Part shown: positions 30,574 through 38,384 of the stretch, one piece after another
Layout: every line of letters starts with the position of its first letter
How positions within the stretch are numbered: position 1 is the stretch's first letter
Assembly: GCA_963755825.1 (NCBI GenBank)
Contig: CAVWLA010000001.1
Span: 1,054,001 to 1,118,000, forward strand
Direction: 5' to 3'
Source: DATBQN01 sp963755825
GTDB lineage: Bacteria; Acidobacteriota; Thermoanaerobaculia; Multivoradales; UBA5704
Length of the DNA: 64,000 bases
The notes under the pieces: generated by a model
What the model was told of the DNA's origin: nothing
Seen by the model: only the letters and a program-made list of their open reading frames with translations
Databases searched by the model: none
Translations under genes and position numbers: made by a program

Positions 30574-31140
30574 GTGCCGACCGACGACGATCTCATCGGG
30601 CTCCTGAAAGCCTGGAACGAAGGCAGCCGCGAGGCGCTCGAGCGCCTCGTGCCGCTCGTCCGCGCGCAGCTGCAAGCCCTCACCGCCGGACCGCTCCGCG
30701 GCGAGCCGCCCTGCCCTCCGCTGGGTCCGACGGCGTTGATCGACCAGGCGTACCTCCGCCTCGCCGGGCCGCAGCGGACGCGGTGGGAGAACCGCCGGCA
30801 GTTCTACATCCTCGCCGGCGGGCTGCTGCGCGGCATCCTGACCGATCAGCTCCGCCAGCGGCGCCGGCACCCCGGCCCGGCAGCGCCGCTCCGCGTCGCG
30901 CTCGACGACGCGCTCCTCGTCGGCGAGGGCGCTCCCGGCCTTGATCTCCTCGCCCTCGACCAGGCGCTCGACCGCCTGGTGATGCTCGACCGGCGGCAGG
31001 CGCGCCTCGTCGAGCTGCGCTTCTACGTCGGCATGTCGAGCGAGGAGGCGGCGCGGGTGCTGGGGATCTCGATCGTCGACGCGCGGCGCGAGTGGAACCT
31101 CGCCAAGGCCTGGCTGCTGCGCACCCTCGGCCGAACCTAG
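30574..31140 (+). CDS. ECF-like RNA polymerase sigma factor (TIGR02999-type)
   Basis: This is a 188-residue protein. The GTG at 30574 gives a start (PTDDDLIGLLKAWNEGSREALERLVPLV) typical of the short ECF-like sigma family common in Acidobacteriota and Planctomycetes. Region 2 follows with LIDQAYLRLAG and an NRRQFYILAGGLLRGILTDQLRQRRR segment, then region 4 with LVELRFYVGMSSEEAARVLGISIVDARREWNLAKAWLLR as helix-turn-helix. The upstream extension to 30445 is low-complexity and rejected. No anti-sigma gene is adjacent. It is divergent from the glgE operon, so autoregulation or control of that operon is possible but not shown. Confidence 0.85.
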   Translation: MPTDDDLIGLLKAWNEGSREALERLVPLVRAQLQALTAGPLRGEPPCPPLGPTALIDQAYLRLAGPQRTRWENRRQFYILAGGLLRGILTDQLRQRRRHPGPAAPLRVALDDALLVGEGAPGLDLLALDQALDRLVMLDRRQARLVELRFYVGMSSEEAARVLGISIVDARREWNLAKAWLLRTLGRT

Positions 31141-31173
31141 CGCATCGGTCGCGCGCCGAGATCGCCGGCGCAC

Positions 31174-31199
31174 AAAAAACGGGCGCCCGAAGGCGCCCG
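31174..31199 (-). terminator. Intrinsic terminator with UUCG loop and T6 tract
   Basis: Read on the minus strand: CGGGCGCC, TTCG, GGCGCCCG, then TTTTTT. This is an 8-bp GC stem with an extra-stable tetraloop and an immediate T-tract. It is the most canonical terminator I saw in the window. No minus-strand CDS precedes it; the nearest plus-strand gene ends at 31140 and has no T-tract in its direction. Confidence 0.85.
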
Positions 31200-31400
31200 A
31201 AGAGATGACCTTGCCGCGCCGGCCTCGACCATCCGGTATGAAATTCGAGGACGGCGCGACAGGGCGAAGAAAACCCGACAGGCGCGCTCGAGCCCTGAGC
31301 GGGCCGCCCACGCCCTGATCCCTCCTTCGAACCATCCTCCCGGCACACCCCCGGCGAGCGATCGCCGGCAGAAAACCGGAGAGATGGGGATTGAGCTTTC
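31174..31400 (-). ncRNA. Candidate structured small RNA (~225 nt)
   Basis: A minus-strand transcript would run from a promoter-like site (TTGTGC at 31428-31433, TACCTA at 31407-31412) to the UUCG terminator. By eye the body folds into a hairpin CCGGCGA/TCGCCGG, then a long interrupted rod: GAGGATGG with CCGTCCTC (one G-U), CAGGGCG with CGCCCTG, CCCG with CGGG and GCTC with GAGC at the tip, separated by asymmetric internal loops. Size and rod shape recall 6S RNA, but I see no decisive 6S signature. Both ends are estimates. An unannotated mRNA or a chance fold are alternatives. Confidence 0.4.
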
Positions 31401-31406
31401 GTTCTC

Positions 31407-31433
31407 TAGGTAGAGTGTGCAGGGTCTGCACAA
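31407..31433 (-). promoter_or_regulatory. Candidate promoter for the minus-strand small RNA
   Basis: On the minus strand TTGTGC (31433-31428) is followed by 15 nt and TACCTA (31412-31407). Spacing is short; TTTTGT three bases further upstream would give 18 nt. The location fits the orphan terminator downstream. Confidence 0.35.
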
Positions 31434-31487
31434 AAGGGGGACAGGCCGCGATCATCCGGCGCGCCCGGCGCAAACCCGGGGCCGCGG

Positions 31488-31493
31488 TACGAT
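31488..31493 (+). promoter_or_regulatory. -10-like TACGAT, 6 nt before GTG
   Basis: TACGAT ends 6 nt before the GTG at 31500 of the ABC ATPase, consistent with a leaderless transcript. Confidence 0.4.
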
Positions 31494-31499
31494 GCCGCG

Positions 31500-32219
31500 G
31501 TGCCCCCTCCCTCCCCCCTGATCGAGCTCCGCCACCTCTCCCGCAGCTTCGAGGAGGGCGGCCGCTCGCGGCCGGTCCTCGAGGACGCCAACGCCGCGAT
31601 CGGCCGCGGCGAGCTCGCCGTCCTCGTCGGGCGGAGCGGCACGGGGAAGTCGACGCTCCTCAACCTGCTCTCGGGGATCGATCTGCCGAGCGCCGGCGAG
31701 GTGATCGTCGACGGCGTCTCCCTGGGCGGGCTCACAGAACGCGACCGCACGCTCTTCCGCCGCGACCACATCGGCTTCGTCTTCCAGTTCTTCAACCTGG
31801 TGCCGACGCTCACCGTCGAGGAGAATCTGCTGCTGCCGCTCGAGCTCAAGGGCAGGGTCGCCGCCGCCGACCGCGAGCGGGCGATGGCGCTCTTGGCCGA
31901 GGTGGGGCTCGCCGACCGCGCCGCGACCTTCCCCGACCGCCTCTCCGGTGGCGAGCAGCAGCGCATCGCCGTGGCGCGGGCGCTCGCCCACGACCCGCTC
32001 CTGGTTCTCGCCGACGAGCCCACCGGCAACCTCGACCTCGAGACCGGCCTGCAGGTGCTCGACCTGCTCGATCGCCTCACCCGCCGGGCCGGGAAGACCA
32101 TGGTCATGGTGACCCACGGAGCCGAGGTGGTGGGGCTCGCCGACCGCGTCTTCCGCATCGAGAGCTGCCGCCTGGTCGAGGAGCGGAGCGCGGCGCCGGC
32201 GGCGACCTCGCGCCGCTGA
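31500..32219 (+). CDS. ABC transporter ATPase, LolD/MacB/AttE-like
   Basis: This is a 239-residue nucleotide-binding subunit. Walker A is GRSGTGKSTLLNLLSG, the Q-loop is FVFQFFNLVPTLTVEENLLLPLEL, the signature is LSGGEQQRIAVARAL and Walker B is LLVLADEPTGNLD, with the H-loop in VMVTHGAEV. The NLDLETG segment and short length place it with LolD/MacB/Att exporters that partner FtsX-type permeases. The likely partner is the permease at 34243, on the same strand but 2 kb away beyond an opposite-strand gene. The pair plus the lipocalin-like lipoprotein at 36941 resembles AttEFGH. Confidence 0.9.
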   Translation: MPPPSPLIELRHLSRSFEEGGRSRPVLEDANAAIGRGELAVLVGRSGTGKSTLLNLLSGIDLPSAGEVIVDGVSLGGLTERDRTLFRRDHIGFVFQFFNLVPTLTVEENLLLPLELKGRVAAADRERAMALLAEVGLADRAATFPDRLSGGEQQRIAVARALAHDPLLVLADEPTGNLDLETGLQVLDLLDRLTRRAGKTMVMVTHGAEVVGLADRVFRIESCRLVEERSAAPAATSRR

Positions 32220-32248
32220 TGCCGGGAGGCGCCGGCGAGAGGGGTTGG

Positions 32249-34036
32249 TCAGGGCTGCAGGGAGAAGCCGGGCGGGCGCTGGCGCCGCTTCGCGAGCAGC
32301 GCGGCGAGACCGTCTCTAGCCCGCGCCGAGCGCGGGTTGCGGCGGAGGATCTCGCGCAGCTCGGCGATCGCCCGCTCGCTCTCCCCGGCGTCGTCGAGCG
32401 CCAGGGCGAGGACGAAGCGCGGCGCCTCGGCGGCGGGGTTGAGCCGCAGGCTCCGCTCGAGCTCGGCGATCGCCTCGCGCGGCCGGCCCTCGGACTGCAG
32501 GGCGATGCCGAGCGCGGCGTGGGCGCGCGGGTTGCCCGGCTGGAGGGCGATGCCGGCGCGGATCTCGGCGTCGGCGCCGGCGCGGTCCCCCGCCGCACCG
32601 AGCGCGTCGGCGAGGTCGGCGTGGGCGAGGTAGCTGTGCTCGACCGCGAGCGAGTGCCGGAAGAGAGCGATGCTGTCCTTCCAGTAGGCGGTCTGGCGCA
32701 TCGTCAGCGCGGTGAGGATGGCGAGCGCGGCGACGGTGGCCGCGGCGAGCGCGCCCTGAATCCACGGCCTGAGCGCCGGTCGCAGGTCTGGGTGGAGCGC
32801 CAGGTCGGCCAGCCCCCAGACGGTGGCGAGGTAGAGCCCGATCGACGGCAGGTAGGTGTAGCGGTCGGCCATCCGCTGCGCGCCGACCTGCACCAGGCCG
32901 CTGACCGGCACCAGGGTGCCGGCGAACCAGAGCCAGCCGACCGCGAGGTAGGGCGCGCGGCGGAGCCGGCGGAGCGCGAAGAGGGTGATGGCGGCGAGGA
33001 GGGCGAGCGACGCGGCGACCCGCCAGGCCGGGATCGAGAAGAGGAAAGGGTAGGCGACCGCGAGATGGAGCGGGACGACGGTCTCGCGGAGATAGCCGGC
33101 GTAGGCGACGAGGGCGTTCGCCACGCGCAGCCGCAGCGGGTTGCCGGCGTCCTGCGCCAGGGCGTTCCCCTGGGCATGGATCGTCATCGCCGCCGCCGCC
33201 GCGCTGAGCAGCAGGAGCGGCAGCTTCTCGAGCAGGAGCGGCACCAGCACCCGGCGGGGTCCGCGCTCGGATTCGGCACGCGCAGCGAGATCGGATCCGC
33301 CGCCGCCGGCATCGCCCGGCGCCGCGGGCCTAAGCTCCAGCCGGCCGAGCGGCCAGAGATCGAGCAGCAGGAGGACGAAGGGCAGGGTGACCGCCATCGG
33401 CTTCGCCGCCAGAGCGAGCGCGAAGACGGCGGCGACGAGGAGATAGCGCAGGAGCCCGGGCCGGCGGCCGTAGTGGAGGTAGGCGGCGAGCGTCGCCATC
33501 CAGAGGAAGCCGCAGAGCACGTCCTTGCGCTCCGCCACCCAGGCGACCGACTCGACGTGGGTGGGGTGGACGGCGAAGAGCGCGGCGACGACGGCGCTCC
33601 GCCACGGGCGGGCGGTGGTGCGGCGGAGGAACTCCCAGAGCAGCAGCGTGGCGCCGACGTGGAGCAGCAGGCTGGTCAGATGGTGGCCGCGCGGGTTGAG
33701 GCCGAAGAGCGCGCAGTCGACCATATGGGAGACGAGGGTCAGCGGATGCCAGTTGGCGACGACGATCGCCGTCGACGCCCAGCGCAGCCCCGCCCAGGTC
33801 ACCCCGGCGCGGACGATCGGGTTCTCGGTGACGTACTCGGGGTCGTCCAGGTTGACGAAGCCGTTGCCCGGGCTGCCGCGGTAGGCGACGAGGGTGAGGA
33901 GGGTGAGGCCGAGCCCGACGAGGAGCGGCCGCGGCGCCCGCCACGGCTGCAGCGCGGCGAGCGTCCGGACCCGCAGGCGCCGCCAGACGGAGGCGCGGTG
34001 AGCGCCGGCCGGCGGCGGGCTCGTCACCTCGTTCAA
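32249..34036 (-). CDS. Multi-pass membrane glycosyltransferase-like protein with C-terminal TPRs
   Basis: This is a 595-residue protein. About ten hydrophobic segments span residues 38-460, and an early NGFVNLDDPEYVTENP motif, with its Asp pair in a first luminal loop, and WHPLTLVSHMVDCALFGLNPRGHHLTSLLLH are typical of the PMT/TMTC-like (DUF1736-TPR) membrane proteins. Residues about 465-585 form three to four TPRs. Bacterial members are presumed lipid-linked sugar transferases, but the reaction is unproven. It lies on the strand opposite to the ABC genes and separates the ATPase from its permease. Confidence 0.82.
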   Translation of the reverse strand: MNEVTSPPPAGAHRASVWRRLRVRTLAALQPWRAPRPLLVGLGLTLLTLVAYRGSPGNGFVNLDDPEYVTENPIVRAGVTWAGLRWASTAIVVANWHPLTLVSHMVDCALFGLNPRGHHLTSLLLHVGATLLLWEFLRRTTARPWRSAVVAALFAVHPTHVESVAWVAERKDVLCGFLWMATLAAYLHYGRRPGLLRYLLVAAVFALALAAKPMAVTLPFVLLLLDLWPLGRLELRPAAPGDAGGGGSDLAARAESERGPRRVLVPLLLEKLPLLLLSAAAAAMTIHAQGNALAQDAGNPLRLRVANALVAYAGYLRETVVPLHLAVAYPFLFSIPAWRVAASLALLAAITLFALRRLRRAPYLAVGWLWFAGTLVPVSGLVQVGAQRMADRYTYLPSIGLYLATVWGLADLALHPDLRPALRPWIQGALAAATVAALAILTALTMRQTAYWKDSIALFRHSLAVEHSYLAHADLADALGAAGDRAGADAEIRAGIALQPGNPRAHAALGIALQSEGRPREAIAELERSLRLNPAAEAPRFVLALALDDAGESERAIAELREILRRNPRSARARDGLAALLAKRRQRPPGFSLQP

Positions 34037-34159
34037 GACCAGCGCCGCGGTGGGAGGGGCATCCGCCGCGAGCCTCCCATCGGCCGGCGAGAGGTGTCAA
34101 GCCGCCGGCCGGCGCTCGCCGCGCCAGCCGCGACATCCGCGCTTTCCGGGTGCCGCGGC

Positions 34160-34165
34160 TATGCT
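34160..34165 (+). promoter_or_regulatory. -10-like TATGCT, 9 nt before a leader ORF
   Basis: TATGCT is followed after 9 nt by the ATG at 34175, which opens a 23-codon frame ending inside the permease start. Confidence 0.4.
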
Positions 34166-34174
34166 GACCGCGGC

Positions 34175-34246
34175 ATGGGCCCGATCTCCTCGATCTCCTT
34201 CTCTCTGATCGCCTCGATCGTCTCGTGGCGCGTGGTCGCCGCGTGA
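34175..34246 (+). CDS. Short upstream ORF coupled to the ABC permease
   Basis: This is a 23-codon frame (MGPISSISFSLIASIVSWRVVAA) starting 9 nt after TATGCT and ending with TGA that overlaps the GTG at 34243 (GTGA). It could be a leader peptide that delivers ribosomes to the permease start by termination-reinitiation. The alternative is that it is untranslated and the permease starts at GTG 34225. Confidence 0.35.
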   Translation: MGPISSISFSLIASIVSWRVVAA

Positions 34247-36933
34247 CCCTCCCCATCCTCTGGCGGGCGAGCCTCCGCTACCTCACCCGCCATCCGGCGC
34301 AGATCGGCCTCGCCACGCTCGGCGTCGCGCTCGGCGTCGCGGTGGTCGTCGCGGTCGACCTGGCGAACGCCAGCGCGACGCGCGCCTTTACCCTGTCGAC
34401 CGAGGCGGTCACCGGCCGCGCCACCCATCAGGTGCTGGCCGGCCCCGAGGGGCTGCCGGACGACGCCTACCCCCGCCTGGTGCTCGCCGCCGGCATCGAG
34501 CGCGCCGCGCCGATCGTCGAGCGCGACGTCACCGTCGCCCGGCCGGGCGAGCCGCGAGGCGTCGGCGGGCGGAGCGGCGCCGCGCGGCCGCCGCGCGGCC
34601 GGCTCCTCCACCTGCTGGGGATCGACCCCTTCGCCGAGCGCCCATTCCGCCCCTACCTCGCCGCGGGCGGCGGCGCCGGCCTCGACCTGGCCTCGTTCCT
34701 CACCCGCCCGCGCGCCGCCGTCCTCGCCGCCGCGACGGCGCGCGAGCTGGGGGTCGCCGTCGGCGGCACGCTCCCCATCCGCGTCGGCGCCGCGGTCGTT
34801 CCGCTCGCCGTCGTCGGCACCCTGGCGGCCGACGACGAGACCTCGCGCCGCGCCCTCGCCGACCTCCTCGTCGTCGACGTCGCGACGGCCGAGGAGCTGA
34901 TCGCCGACGGCGAGCCCGGCGGCGGCGGGAGGCTGTCGCGCATCGATCTCATCGTGCCGGAGGGGCCCGCCGGCGACCGCCTGCTGGCGCGCGCCCGCGC
35001 CGTGCTGCCGCCGGGAGCGGCCATCGTCACCGCCGCGGCGCGCTCGCGTTCGACCGCGACGATGACGCGCTCCTTCCGCCTCAACCTGGTGGCGCTGTCG
35101 CTCCTCGCCCTCCTCTGCGGCGTCTTCCTCATCTACAACACGATCACCTTCTCAGTGGTGCAGCGGCGCGCGCTCCTCGGCACGCTCCGCGCGCTGGGCG
35201 TCACCCGCAGCCAGGTCTTCGCGCTCGTGCTCGCCGAGGCGGCCGCCGTCGCGGTGGCGGGGAGCGGCATCGGCCTCCTCGCCGGCATCGCCCTCGGCAG
35301 CGGCCTCGTCCGCCTGGTCACCCAGACGATCAACGACCTCTACTTCGTCCTCGCCGTGCGCGAGCTGGCGATCCCGGCGGCGACCCTCCTCAAGGGGGCC
35401 GCGGTCGGCGTCGGCGCGACGCTCCTCGCCGCGCTCGCCCCGGCCTACGAGGCGACGGCGACGCCGCCGCGCGCCGTCCTCCTCCGCTCGGCGCTCGAGA
35501 CCCGGCTGCGGCTGGCGCTGCCGCGGGCGGTGGCGGCTGGCGCCGCTCTCCTCGCCCTCGGCGGCGGCCTCCTCGCGCTGCCCGGCGGCATCCTCCTCGC
35601 CTTCGCCGGCCTCCTCGCCGTCATCGTCGGCTGCGCGGCGCTCGCGCCGCCGGCGACGGTCGGCCTGATGGCGCTCCTCCGCCGGCCGATGGGGGCCACC
35701 TTCGGAATCCTCGGCCGCATGGCGGCGGCCGGCGTCGTCGCCGCGCTCAGCCGCACCGGCATCGCGATCGCGGCGCTGGTCGTCGCCATCTCGGTGACGG
35801 TGGGGATCGGGGTGATGATCCAGAGCTTCCGCTCGACCGTCGTGCGCTGGCTCGACGACTCGCTGCACGCCGACTTCTACGTCTCGGCGCCGGCGGCGGG
35901 GGGCGGCTTCCGCGGCGGTGCGCTCGACCCGGCGCTCGCGGCGCGCGCCGCGGCGCTCCCCGGCGTCGCCCTCGTCGAGCGCATCCGCCGCGTCGAGCTC
36001 CCCGCCGCCGGCGAGCCGGTGCGGTTGGTGGCGATCGACGTCGACGGCGCCACCTTCGGCGCCGCGGCGAACGCCGGAACCGGCGGGCTCGCCGGCTGGC
36101 TGCGGCGGCGGCGCGGCGACCGGCAGGCGCGGAGCGGCCGGTCGATCGAGCTCGCGGCGGGCGATCCGCGGCGGGTCGGCGCCGCCTTCGCGGCGGGCGA
36201 GGTGGTCGTCTCGGAGGCCTTCGCCGAGCACCGGCGGGTGGCGCCGGGGGCGACCCTCGTCCTGCGCACCACCGTCGGCGAGCGGCCGTTCCGCGTCGCC
36301 GGCGTCTTCTACGACTACGCCTCGGACCGCGGCATCGTGATGATCGATCACCGGGTCTACGAGGCGCTGTGGGGCGACCGCGCGCTCTCCGGCTTCTCGG
36401 TGTCGCTCGCCCCGGGCGTCGATGCCGACGCCGTCGAGCGTGCCCTGCGGCGGACGCTCGAGGGGAGCGCTGCCGCCGAGCAGTCGAACCGCGCCCTCAA
36501 GCGGCTCTCCCTCGCCGTCTTCGACCGCACCTTCCTCATCACCGGCGTGCTCCGCCTGCTCGCCGGCGTGGTCGCCGGGATCGGCGTCCTCGCGGCGCTC
36601 CTCGCGCTGCAGCTCGAGCGCGGCCGCGAGCTCGCGGTGCTGCGCGCCAACGGGCTGACCCCGCGGCAGGTCTGGGGGCTGATCACGGCGCAGACCGGCC
36701 TCATGGGCTTAGCCGCCGGCCTGCTCTCGCTGCCGGTGGGGCTCGCCCTCGCGGCGATCATGATCTTCGTCATCAACCGCCGCTCCTTCGGCTGGACGGT
36801 GGTGATGGAGATCCCCCCCGGCGTTCTCGCCGAGGCCCTCGGTCTCGCCCTCGCCACCGCCCTCCTCGCCGGCCTCTACCCCGCCTGGAAGATGGCGCGC
36901 ACCTCGCCGGCCCGCGCCCTGCGCGAGGAATGA
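34243..36933 (+). CDS. ABC transporter permease, FtsX-type (AttF/AttG-like)
   Basis: This is an 896-residue permease starting MTLPILWRASLRYLTRHPAQIGLATLGVALG. A membrane helix (about residues 20-40) precedes a large periplasmic domain, then FtsX core helices around residues 285-400, a central helical segment, a second periplasmic domain and a second FtsX core near the C-terminus (about 770-890). The duplicated plan suits proteins that combine two permease halves. The second FtsX segment ends KMARTSPARALREE. GTG 34225 is an alternative start. It is followed 7 nt later by the lipocalin-like lipoprotein, as in AttEFGH-type export systems of unknown substrate. Confidence 0.88.
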   Translation: MTLPILWRASLRYLTRHPAQIGLATLGVALGVAVVVAVDLANASATRAFTLSTEAVTGRATHQVLAGPEGLPDDAYPRLVLAAGIERAAPIVERDVTVARPGEPRGVGGRSGAARPPRGRLLHLLGIDPFAERPFRPYLAAGGGAGLDLASFLTRPRAAVLAAATARELGVAVGGTLPIRVGAAVVPLAVVGTLAADDETSRRALADLLVVDVATAEELIADGEPGGGGRLSRIDLIVPEGPAGDRLLARARAVLPPGAAIVTAAARSRSTATMTRSFRLNLVALSLLALLCGVFLIYNTITFSVVQRRALLGTLRALGVTRSQVFALVLAEAAAVAVAGSGIGLLAGIALGSGLVRLVTQTINDLYFVLAVRELAIPAATLLKGAAVGVGATLLAALAPAYEATATPPRAVLLRSALETRLRLALPRAVAAGAALLALGGGLLALPGGILLAFAGLLAVIVGCAALAPPATVGLMALLRRPMGATFGILGRMAAAGVVAALSRTGIAIAALVVAISVTVGIGVMIQSFRSTVVRWLDDSLHADFYVSAPAAGGGFRGGALDPALAARAAALPGVALVERIRRVELPAAGEPVRLVAIDVDGATFGAAANAGTGGLAGWLRRRRGDRQARSGRSIELAAGDPRRVGAAFAAGEVVVSEAFAEHRRVAPGATLVLRTTVGERPFRVAGVFYDYASDRGIVMIDHRVYEALWGDRALSGFSVSLAPGVDADAVERALRRTLEGSAAAEQSNRALKRLSLAVFDRTFLITGVLRLLAGVVAGIGVLAALLALQLERGRELAVLRANGLTPRQVWGLITAQTGLMGLAAGLLSLPVGLALAAIMIFVINRRSFGWTVVMEIPPGVLAEALGLALATALLAGLYPAWKMARTSPARALREE

Positions 36934-36940
36934 CCTCCCC

Positions 36941-38326
36941 GTGAGCCCATCGCCCGCCCCGCCAGGGTCCCCGACACTTCCTGTTCCAGGGTACCCGGCA
37001 CCTCTCCGGTATCTCCTGCGAGGGTACCTGGCACCTTTCCAGGCGTACCTGGCACCCTCTCCTCGGTACCTGGCACCTTTGCAGATCGGGGTACCTGGCA
37101 CCTCCCGTCACGGGTACCTGGCACCTCTCCGATCGCCCCTCCTCGCTAGGTACCTGGCACCTCTCCTCGTCGGCGTCTCTTGCCTGGCCTTCCTCGGGTG
37201 CGGCGAGCGCGGGCGGGTGATCGACGCCCGCCTAGCGGTGGCGCCGAGCCTCTCTGGCGGCGCGGCCGGGTTCGCTCGCGCCCTCTCGCCGCGGGTCTTC
37301 CAGTTCCCCGCCGATCATGGACCTCACCCGGAGTTCCGCACCGAGTGGTGGTACTACACGGGGAACCTGGCGACGGCCGAGGGGCGACGCTTCGGCTTCC
37401 AGCTCACCTTCTTCCGCCAGGCCCTGGCCCCGCGCCCGGCGCCGCGGACCTCCGCCTGGGCGACCCGCGACGTCTATCTGGCTCACTTCGCCCTCTCTGA
37501 CGTCGACGGCGGCCGCTTCCGCTCGTTCGAGCGAGTCAGCCGCGGCGCCCTGGGGCTGGCCGGCGCCCAGGGCGCGCCCTTCCGCGTCTGGCTCGGCACC
37601 TGGGTGGCGGCCGGCCCGCCGCTCCCGGCCGGCGCCGCGAGCGCGACGCCGATGCATCTGGCGGCGGCGGAGGGCGACGCCGCGATCGACCTCACCCTCG
37701 CGGCCGGCAAGCCGCCGGTGTCGCAGGGAGACCACGGCCTGTCGCGGAAGGGGCCCGAGCCCGGCGAGGCTTCCTATTACTACTCGCTCACCCGCATGCC
37801 GGCGCGCGGCACCGTGAGCGCGGGCGGCCGCCGGCTGCGGGTCGTCGGCCTCGCCTGGATGGACCGCGAATGGAGTACCAGCTCGCTCGGCCGCGGACAG
37901 GTTGGGTGGGACTGGTTCGCGCTGCAGCTCGGCGACGGCCGCGAGCTGATGCTCTATCGCTTCCGCCGCCGCGACGGCGGTGTCGATCCGGCGGACCAGG
38001 GGACCCTGGTCGAAGCCGATGGCCGCAGCCGATCGCTCGCCTGGAGCGCGCTGCGGCTGACCTCCTCGGAAACATGGGAGAGCCCACGGAGCGGCGCCCG
38101 CTACCCCGGCCGCTGGCGTCTCGAGATCCCCGCCGAGGGTCTCGATCTCGACATCCGTCCGCAGCTCGCCGACCAGGAGCTCGACACCTCGTTCCGCTAC
38201 TGGGAGGGAGCGGTGACCGTCTCCGGCTCGGCGCTCGGCGCGCCGGTCGGTGGCAGCGGCTATGCCGAGCTCACCGGCTACGGCGACGCCGCGGCGGCCG
38301 CCGCCGGACCCGCCGCGCGGCATTGA
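36941..38326 (+). CDS. AttH/CrtC-like lipoprotein with a repeat-built leader
   Basis: This is a 461-codon frame from GTG 36941. The mature part is a lipocalin-like (CrtC/AttH, PF07143-type) protein, with HPEFRTEWWYYTGNLATAEGRRFGFQLTFFR, YLAHFALSDVD, and GLAWMDREWSTSSLG with GWDWFALQLGDGRELMLYRFR. A lipobox (LAFLGC, Cys near residue 87) predicts a lipid anchor. The ~85 residues before it are encoded by seven copies of the GGTACCTGGCACC repeat, read mostly as Tyr-Leu-Ala-Pro; the last copy contributes to the hydrophobic core of the signal peptide. TTG 37079 is an in-frame alternative start giving a 41-residue leader. It is the third gene of the Att-like set. Confidence 0.85.
   Translation: MSPSPAPPGSPTLPVPGYPAPLRYLLRGYLAPFQAYLAPSPRYLAPLQIGVPGTSRHGYLAPLRSPLLARYLAPLLVGVSCLAFLGCGERGRVIDARLAVAPSLSGGAAGFARALSPRVFQFPADHGPHPEFRTEWWYYTGNLATAEGRRFGFQLTFFRQALAPRPAPRTSAWATRDVYLAHFALSDVDGGRFRSFERVSRGALGLAGAQGAPFRVWLGTWVAAGPPLPAGAASATPMHLAAAEGDAAIDLTLAAGKPPVSQGDHGLSRKGPEPGEASYYYSLTRMPARGTVSAGGRRLRVVGLAWMDREWSTSSLGRGQVGWDWFALQLGDGRELMLYRFRRRDGGVDPADQGTLVEADGRSRSLAWSALRLTSSETWESPRSGARYPGRWRLEIPAEGLDLDIRPQLADQELDTSFRYWEGAVTVSGSALGAPVGGSGYAELTGYGDAAAAAAGPAARH
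36989..37161 (+). repeat. Cluster of seven GGTACCTGGCACC repeats inside the AttH-like leader
   Basis: Copies start at 36990 (variant GGTACCCGGCACC), 37023, 37044 (first base changed), 37065, 37090, 37113 and 37149. Start-to-start spacings are 33, 21, 21, 25, 23 and 36 bp. The spacers differ in sequence, so this is not a simple tandem duplication. Five copies are translated as YLAP, one as GYPAP and one as VPGT; the 25+23 shift returns the array to the original frame. Confidence 0.92.
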
Positions 38327-38384
38327 CCTGCGACGGTCATCGCGACAGGCTTAGCGCCGGACGCCCCCTCGCAAGGAGAGACCG

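Larger units (their letters stand above)
31141..31499. other. 359-bp intergenic region with no protein gene
   Basis: No open frame here looks coding. The region holds a minus-strand promoter-like site (31407-31433), a structured stretch and a strong minus-strand terminator (31174-31199), interpreted below as a candidate non-coding RNA. At its right end is the -10-like box of the ABC ATPase gene. Confidence 0.6.

Noticed and set aside
36989..37161. CRISPR array
   Set aside because: The repeat is only 13 bp, spacers vary from 8 to 23 bp and are translated, and there are no cas genes.
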